From Cyanidiococcus yangmingshanensis (Eukaryota > Rhodophyta > Bangiophyceae > Cyanidiales > Cyanidiaceae), in the NCBI GenBank assembly GCA_013995675.1, contig VWRR01000011.1, forward strand, positions 434,001 through 498,000: a DNA stretch of 64,000 nucleotides, written 5' to 3'. The stretch's first letter is position 1; every line of letters begins with the position of its first letter. The notes beneath the pieces are model-generated. The model saw only the letters and a program-made list of their open reading frames with translations. It was not told where the DNA came from and searched no databases. A program made the translations under genes and the position numbers. Of this stretch, positions 61,597-64,000 are shown piece by piece.

Positions 61597-64000
61597 TCAG
61601 GTCTTGCTCTGGCTTGAAGTCGCTGAGCGCACACGCTCTGACTCGTCCTCAGCGCCGTCAAAGGTTTCTGTTTCGGGGAGCTCATCGAAGCGTGCCCAAC
61701 TCTCAGTCGTCTCGGTGCTTGGATCCGGATTGCTCCAGTCAGCGGCATCAGTGCCAGCCCAGGATTCTTCCGGTATGTCCCCAGCAGCTCGTTCGTTGGC
61801 TCCCATTCGCGAGGATGAACGCGGTTGTTCCAAACTCACCTGCTGTAGCAAATCCTCCAGCGGAACTGCCACTGGAATGGCGTTCTCTATCGGCAGTGTT
61901 TGCGTGATCCCCGTCCCCGCTGTCGTCTCCTGAGAGGATGCATGGACATTGGTGGACGAACCACCATAAGGACGCTGTGGGCCTCCTTGCGCTGGCAAAG
62001 CGTTTGTGGTCCACATAGGCGCGCCGGATGGCGGCACGGCATCGCCTTGCGTTGACTGGCTCGCCATGGTCGTTGAACCAGCGTTTGTTATCGTAAAGCG
62101 CGGGCCACCAAACTTGGCCGTGCTCTCGCGGCGCTCGCCACGAACCCAGTCAGTCAGTGTCCCAACCAGACGCTTCACTCGTCGTTTCTGGGATCGTTTC
62201 GCTCCACCACCAGAGGTCGTCGATAAAAGGCTGCTGCTGTCCAGAGACTCTGCAGACGTGACGCCGAGCCCCGCTCCATTGGCACGTGTCGCGGTCATGT
62301 CCGCTGCTGCCAGCGCAGCCCGCGTTGTTTCACTCATGCTCGACGAGAATGGCACCCAGGCGGCCTCGGGGATGAGCTGAAGTTGGGCAAATCCAGCGAG
62401 ACGCCCAACCAGTTGACCTCCTCGAAAGAGCGGCACCTGGAAGGGCTGGCGGCCATCGAGGCCACCGACAGAGAGCACCATCGAGCCGCAGACTTGGTCG
62501 TCTCCCACCGGAGACATGATCATCAGATGACCATGAACAAGTTGTTCGCGAATCTCCTCGAGATCGCTAGGCAGGTATGGAAGCGCAAAACGCCCGTTCC
62601 AGCGGGGTGCCCGATCCAGCACCGGCCCCGAAAGAGAGGTACTGAACACATCCGCAAGTATGTCGCTGGAGAAGCTCAAATAGTACTGGAGAGGAGTGTC
62701 TGCATTCAGCGGTTGTCCACTAACGCTCGCGTTTGGCAGCTGATGCAGGACGCTGTGCAACGAGTCCAGCACCAGACTGACCCGCACCGGACGAAGGGGA
62801 ATCTGTGGACCCGTTCGAGCAGCAAAGACGTATTCATCAACCACGACTGCAATGTCGTTGGCCTCAAGCCGGCCTGCAGCAGACAGACCAACGCCCTCGT
62901 GCAGTCGTTTCCGGTCGGGTGTCGCCCACGACAGCACGGCTCGCTCATCGATAACCGTGTACTCAGAGGATGCGCTGGCGATGTGTGCAGCTCGAGCAGA
63001 CGCGCTCAGCATGGCCAGACCAGAGAGATCACCGAGTGCGCCACTCGCGTACCAATAGTCCCACTGAAGTAGCGTATCTCGATCTGAACGACCCAGCTGG
63101 AGTGACTGGAGCGCAGGAAGCAACTCACTGCGGCCTCTTAGGACGACCACCGAGAAAACATATCCCTGTGCCGTAGATTCGCAAACCGATGGCGACCAGA
63201 CCGCTCAAGCTATTCTCGGCTGCTACGGAGGACTCGAAGACTTCGGCCACTGCATCGGCTGCATCAATGCGTACGAGGAGAGCGAGTGCAGCACCACCTC
63301 GAGGAAGCGCTCGTGCCGCCACACATCGATACAAACCATCCGTATCCAGGTCGTTGGGTAGCGCAGCGAGACCAAATCTCCTTCCAGAGGTGCCCGAGTC
63401 CGGCAGAACGAGGGCCACCAGCGCTGGTGGATGTTCCGTGGCACGTGGAAGGCCCCAGTCAGCTGCAGTCGCTGGCCACGTTGGTCTACTTGCGCTGGTC
63501 ACGCGTATCTGAATACGAAAGGCCCCTGAAGGCGCATGCGGCAACAATGAAGCTGGTAGCATGAGCCCAAAATTCCCTGACCAAGTGAGCACCGCTCGCA
63601 GAAAGACCTCCCGCATCGCTGGGTGGTGAAAGACAAGGTCCAAAGGTACCGGCTGCCGGTCACCGTGAAAGCGTAACCGTAGTCGATACTTGCCGCGGCT
63701 CTGTTCCAGTCGTTCGTACTGAACAAGTCGTTCGCGCGCATAGGCGTACTCGATGTGCTCAGGGGTGCGTACCAAGAGCTCTGTATCCCGCAGCAGCACA
63801 ACAACATGGATGCGCTCAGCCACTGCCGGTGAGCCACTGAAGTTGATCAAAACTCGTCCAGACCGCTTCGCTTGCTTCTGCAGCACCTGTGTCTGGCGAG
63901 GAGGACATGTTCCAGGCCTCGGTGCCTCGAGCAACCGTTGCATAGCCCAGCATCAGGTCGTAGGCCTCTTGACGATCGTCGTCGATAAAATGCTTGTTAA
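61597..64000 (-). CDS. SAC-domain phosphoinositide phosphatase, 3' part, two frame breaks
   Basis: C-terminal portion of a gene entering from the right edge. The edge frame reads NKHFIDDDRQEAYDLMLGYA, the DxxRQxAxDLxLG element that closes SAC domains, so the missing part probably holds the catalytic CX5R(T/S). It then moves by one base near AAAA 63849-63852 to a frame with NFSGSPAVAERIHVVVLLRD and LRLRFHGDRQPVPLDLVFHH. It moves again near AAAA 63155-63158 to a frame ending at 61597, with RVSLVLDSLHSVLHQLP, LQYYLSFSSDILADVF, ALPYLPSDLEEIREQLVHGH and LVGRLAGFAQLQLIPEA, which resembles a C2-type beta sandwich. The tail is Ser/Thr/Gly-rich and acidic. SAC identity rests on one short motif; the C2-like call is weaker. 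Confidence 0.5.

Noticed and set aside
1-64000. CRISPR arrays, rRNA genes, retroelements, virus-like elements
   Set aside because: No regular spacer-repeat arrays, no rRNA-like blocks, and no reverse transcriptase, integrase, capsid or transposase motifs were seen; the only knuckle motif is in an isolated host-type gene.

Overview
The window looks like nuclear DNA of a unicellular red alga of the cyanidiophyte type (Cyanidioschyzon or a close relative). The genes are eukaryotic (SNAREs, importin-beta, ESCRT, Golgi and KEOPS components, mitochondrial complex I and TOM subunits) and plastid-bearing (plastid terminal oxidase, C-terminal processing protease, MGDG synthase, cyanobacterial-type topoisomerase I, organellar ClpB). 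PsbU points to the red lineage, because among eukaryotes it is nuclear-encoded only in red algae and their derivatives. Almost every gene reads as one exon and I saw no convincing intron, which fits the cyanidiophytes. Genus-level identity is inference. No CRISPR array, rRNA, retroelement or virus-like element was recognised. || Layout. 0-10 kb: lumenal protease CtpA, a small membrane protein, two tandem plastid terminal oxidases, a helical protein ending in a CCHC knuckle, and a small single-pass protein. 11-20 kb: tRNA-Val(UAC), PsbU, two SNARE genes (plasma-membrane-type Qa syntaxin and Golgi Qb GOS1), organellar ClpB, then a 117-bp tandem repeat. 20-26 kb: plastid-type topoisomerase I and two small orphan genes, all frame-disrupted. 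26-38 kb: importin-5/Kap121, a C2H2 plus Tudor-like protein, a MATE transporter, and a divergent pair of an orphan gene and KEOPS subunit Pcc1. 38-50 kb: complex I subunit NDUFA6, RER1, a GCN20-like ABC-F protein, a Trp-rich protein, a 52-residue TOM6-like protein and PIMT. 50-64 kb: VTA1 divergent from MGDG synthase, a mitochondrial PDH E2-like protein with an altered active site, a long coiled-coil protein, and the 3' part of a SAC-domain phosphoinositide phosphatase running off the right edge. || Working relations. The plastid set covers PSII maturation (CtpA, PsbU), plastoquinol oxidation (PTOX), thylakoid lipid synthesis (MGD), plastid DNA topology (TopA) and protein rescue (ClpB). Membrane traffic is represented by two SNAREs, RER1, VTA1 and the SAC phosphatase. 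Genes are monocistronic, so neighbours give little functional information. || Main oddity. Six genes (TopA, two small orphans, NDUFA6, the coiled-coil protein, the SAC gene) are each split over reading frames. In 14 of 15 places the frame is restored by one base fewer in a short homopolymer. Overcalled bases in a draft assembly are the simplest explanation, but the clustering is striking next to long intact genes such as importin and ClpB.
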